From an uncultured Faecalicoccus sp. (GTDB lineage: Bacteria > Bacillota_I > Bacilli_A > Erysipelotrichales > Erysipelotrichaceae), in NCBI RefSeq assembly GCF_944325745.1, contig NZ_CALVBG010000006.1:1-36577 (forward strand): 36,577 bases of DNA, in the 5' to 3' direction. Both the position numbers and the translations under genes were made by a program. This document shows, in pieces, positions 36,047 through 36,577 of this stretch. Within the stretch, counting starts at the first letter, position 1, and each line of letters opens with the position of its first letter. The notes below the pieces were generated by a model. It had not been told where the DNA came from. It saw only the letters and a list, made by a program, of their open reading frames with translations, and searched no databases.

Positions 36047-36077
36047 GACTCGATTCTTTGAATTGAGTCTTTTTTTT
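36047..36077 (+). terminator. Terminator of serS
   Basis: GACTCGATT, loop CTTTG, AATTGAGTC (36047-36069) form a 9-bp stem with one G-T pair, followed by eight T. It lies 10 bases past the serS stop codon. Confidence 0.9.
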
Positions 36078-36093
36078 GAAAGAAATAAAAGGA

Positions 36094-36121
36094 TTGAAAA
36101 CCAAATTTCATATGATATAAT
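36094..36121 (+). promoter_or_regulatory. Promoter of the SRP RNA gene
   Basis: TTGAAA (36094-36099), a 16-base spacer and TATAAT (36116-36121) preceded by TGA, an extended -10. The start point falls at about 36128, the base of the SRP RNA helix. Confidence 0.8.
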
Positions 36122-36127
36122 GAGAAA

Positions 36128-36214
36128 GCTACTACAATGATGTCAAATGAATCAGGTCAGGTCGGGAACGAAGCAGCCTTAAGTTTGCTCCATCATGTGT
36201 AGTAGTTTTTTTTT
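36128..36214 (+). ncRNA. ffs: Signal recognition particle RNA, small bacterial (4.5S-like) type
   Basis: The apical SRP domain-IV signature is present: GGTCAGGTCGGGAACGAAGC followed by AGCC, with a GGAA tetraloop closed by TCG/CGA and the asymmetric loop bound by Ffh. The ends pair as CTACTACA (36129-36136) with TGTAGTAG (36198-36205), giving a single hairpin of about 80-90 bases that runs into a nine-T terminator. The short form lacks the Alu domain of Bacillus scRNA. The serS-ffs-tadA placement is related to the Bacillus tadA-scr-dnaX neighbourhood. Confidence 0.92.
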
Positions 36215-36215
36215 G

Positions 36216-36577
<362 letters not shown>

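Overview
This window is an origin-of-replication region from a Bacillota (Firmicutes) chromosome. The evidence is the arrangement jag-yidC-rnpA-rpmH / oriC / dnaA-dnaN-yaaA-recF-gyrB-gyrA, together with parA-parB, rsmG, an RNA polymerase delta subunit, a serine T-box, a glmS-type ribozyme and a short SRP RNA. I see no sporulation genes. The moderately AT-rich base composition, the unusual gene neighbours and the divergent DnaA lean towards an Erysipelotrichia-type gut bacterium, but that placement is inference.

Left of the origin (1-23844) every gene lies on the minus strand and points away from oriC. From the left edge inward: the 5' part of a glmS ribozyme with its promoter (the glmS gene itself would lie outside the window); a homocysteine S-methyltransferase; parB, parA and rsmG; a teichoic-acid module read as tagG-tagH-tagD, then a GT2-TagF fusion, a TagF-like and a TagB-like transferase; ywiB(DUF1934)-argS-rpoE; a YitT membrane protein; a tightly overlapped run pth-mfd-rqcP-nudix-HD-HAD; rpmH-rnpA-yidC-jag; and a FemABX-like transferase.

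oriC is bipartite, as in Bacillus. One box cluster lies upstream of dnaA (23845-24296). A second region between dnaA and dnaN (25662-25809) holds a box, a GC-rich patch, a DnaA-trio-like TTA repeat and an AT-rich stretch. Most boxes read TTWTCCCCA rather than the canonical TTWTCCACA, which is the most unusual observation here.

Right of the origin (24297-36577) are dnaA, dnaN, an acyltransferase-3 membrane protein with its own promoter and terminators, yaaA-recF-gyrB-gyrA with 4-base start/stop overlaps as far as gyrB, a single counter-oriented GNAT gene, a T-box-controlled serS, the SRP RNA and a truncated tadA at the edge. Genes for replication, segregation, ribosome and tRNA function, and envelope building are mixed. 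Four envelope-related loci (glmS leader, tag module, femX, acyltransferase) sit close to oriC.

The layout is very compact. Terminators overlap stop codons, promoters sit on the preceding terminator's T-run, and three genes (rsmG, ywiB, tadA) have a -10 box almost abutting the start codon and no Shine-Dalgarno sequence, so they may be leaderless. I found no mobile element, CRISPR array, tRNA or rRNA gene, and no clear new multi-gene defence or metabolic system.
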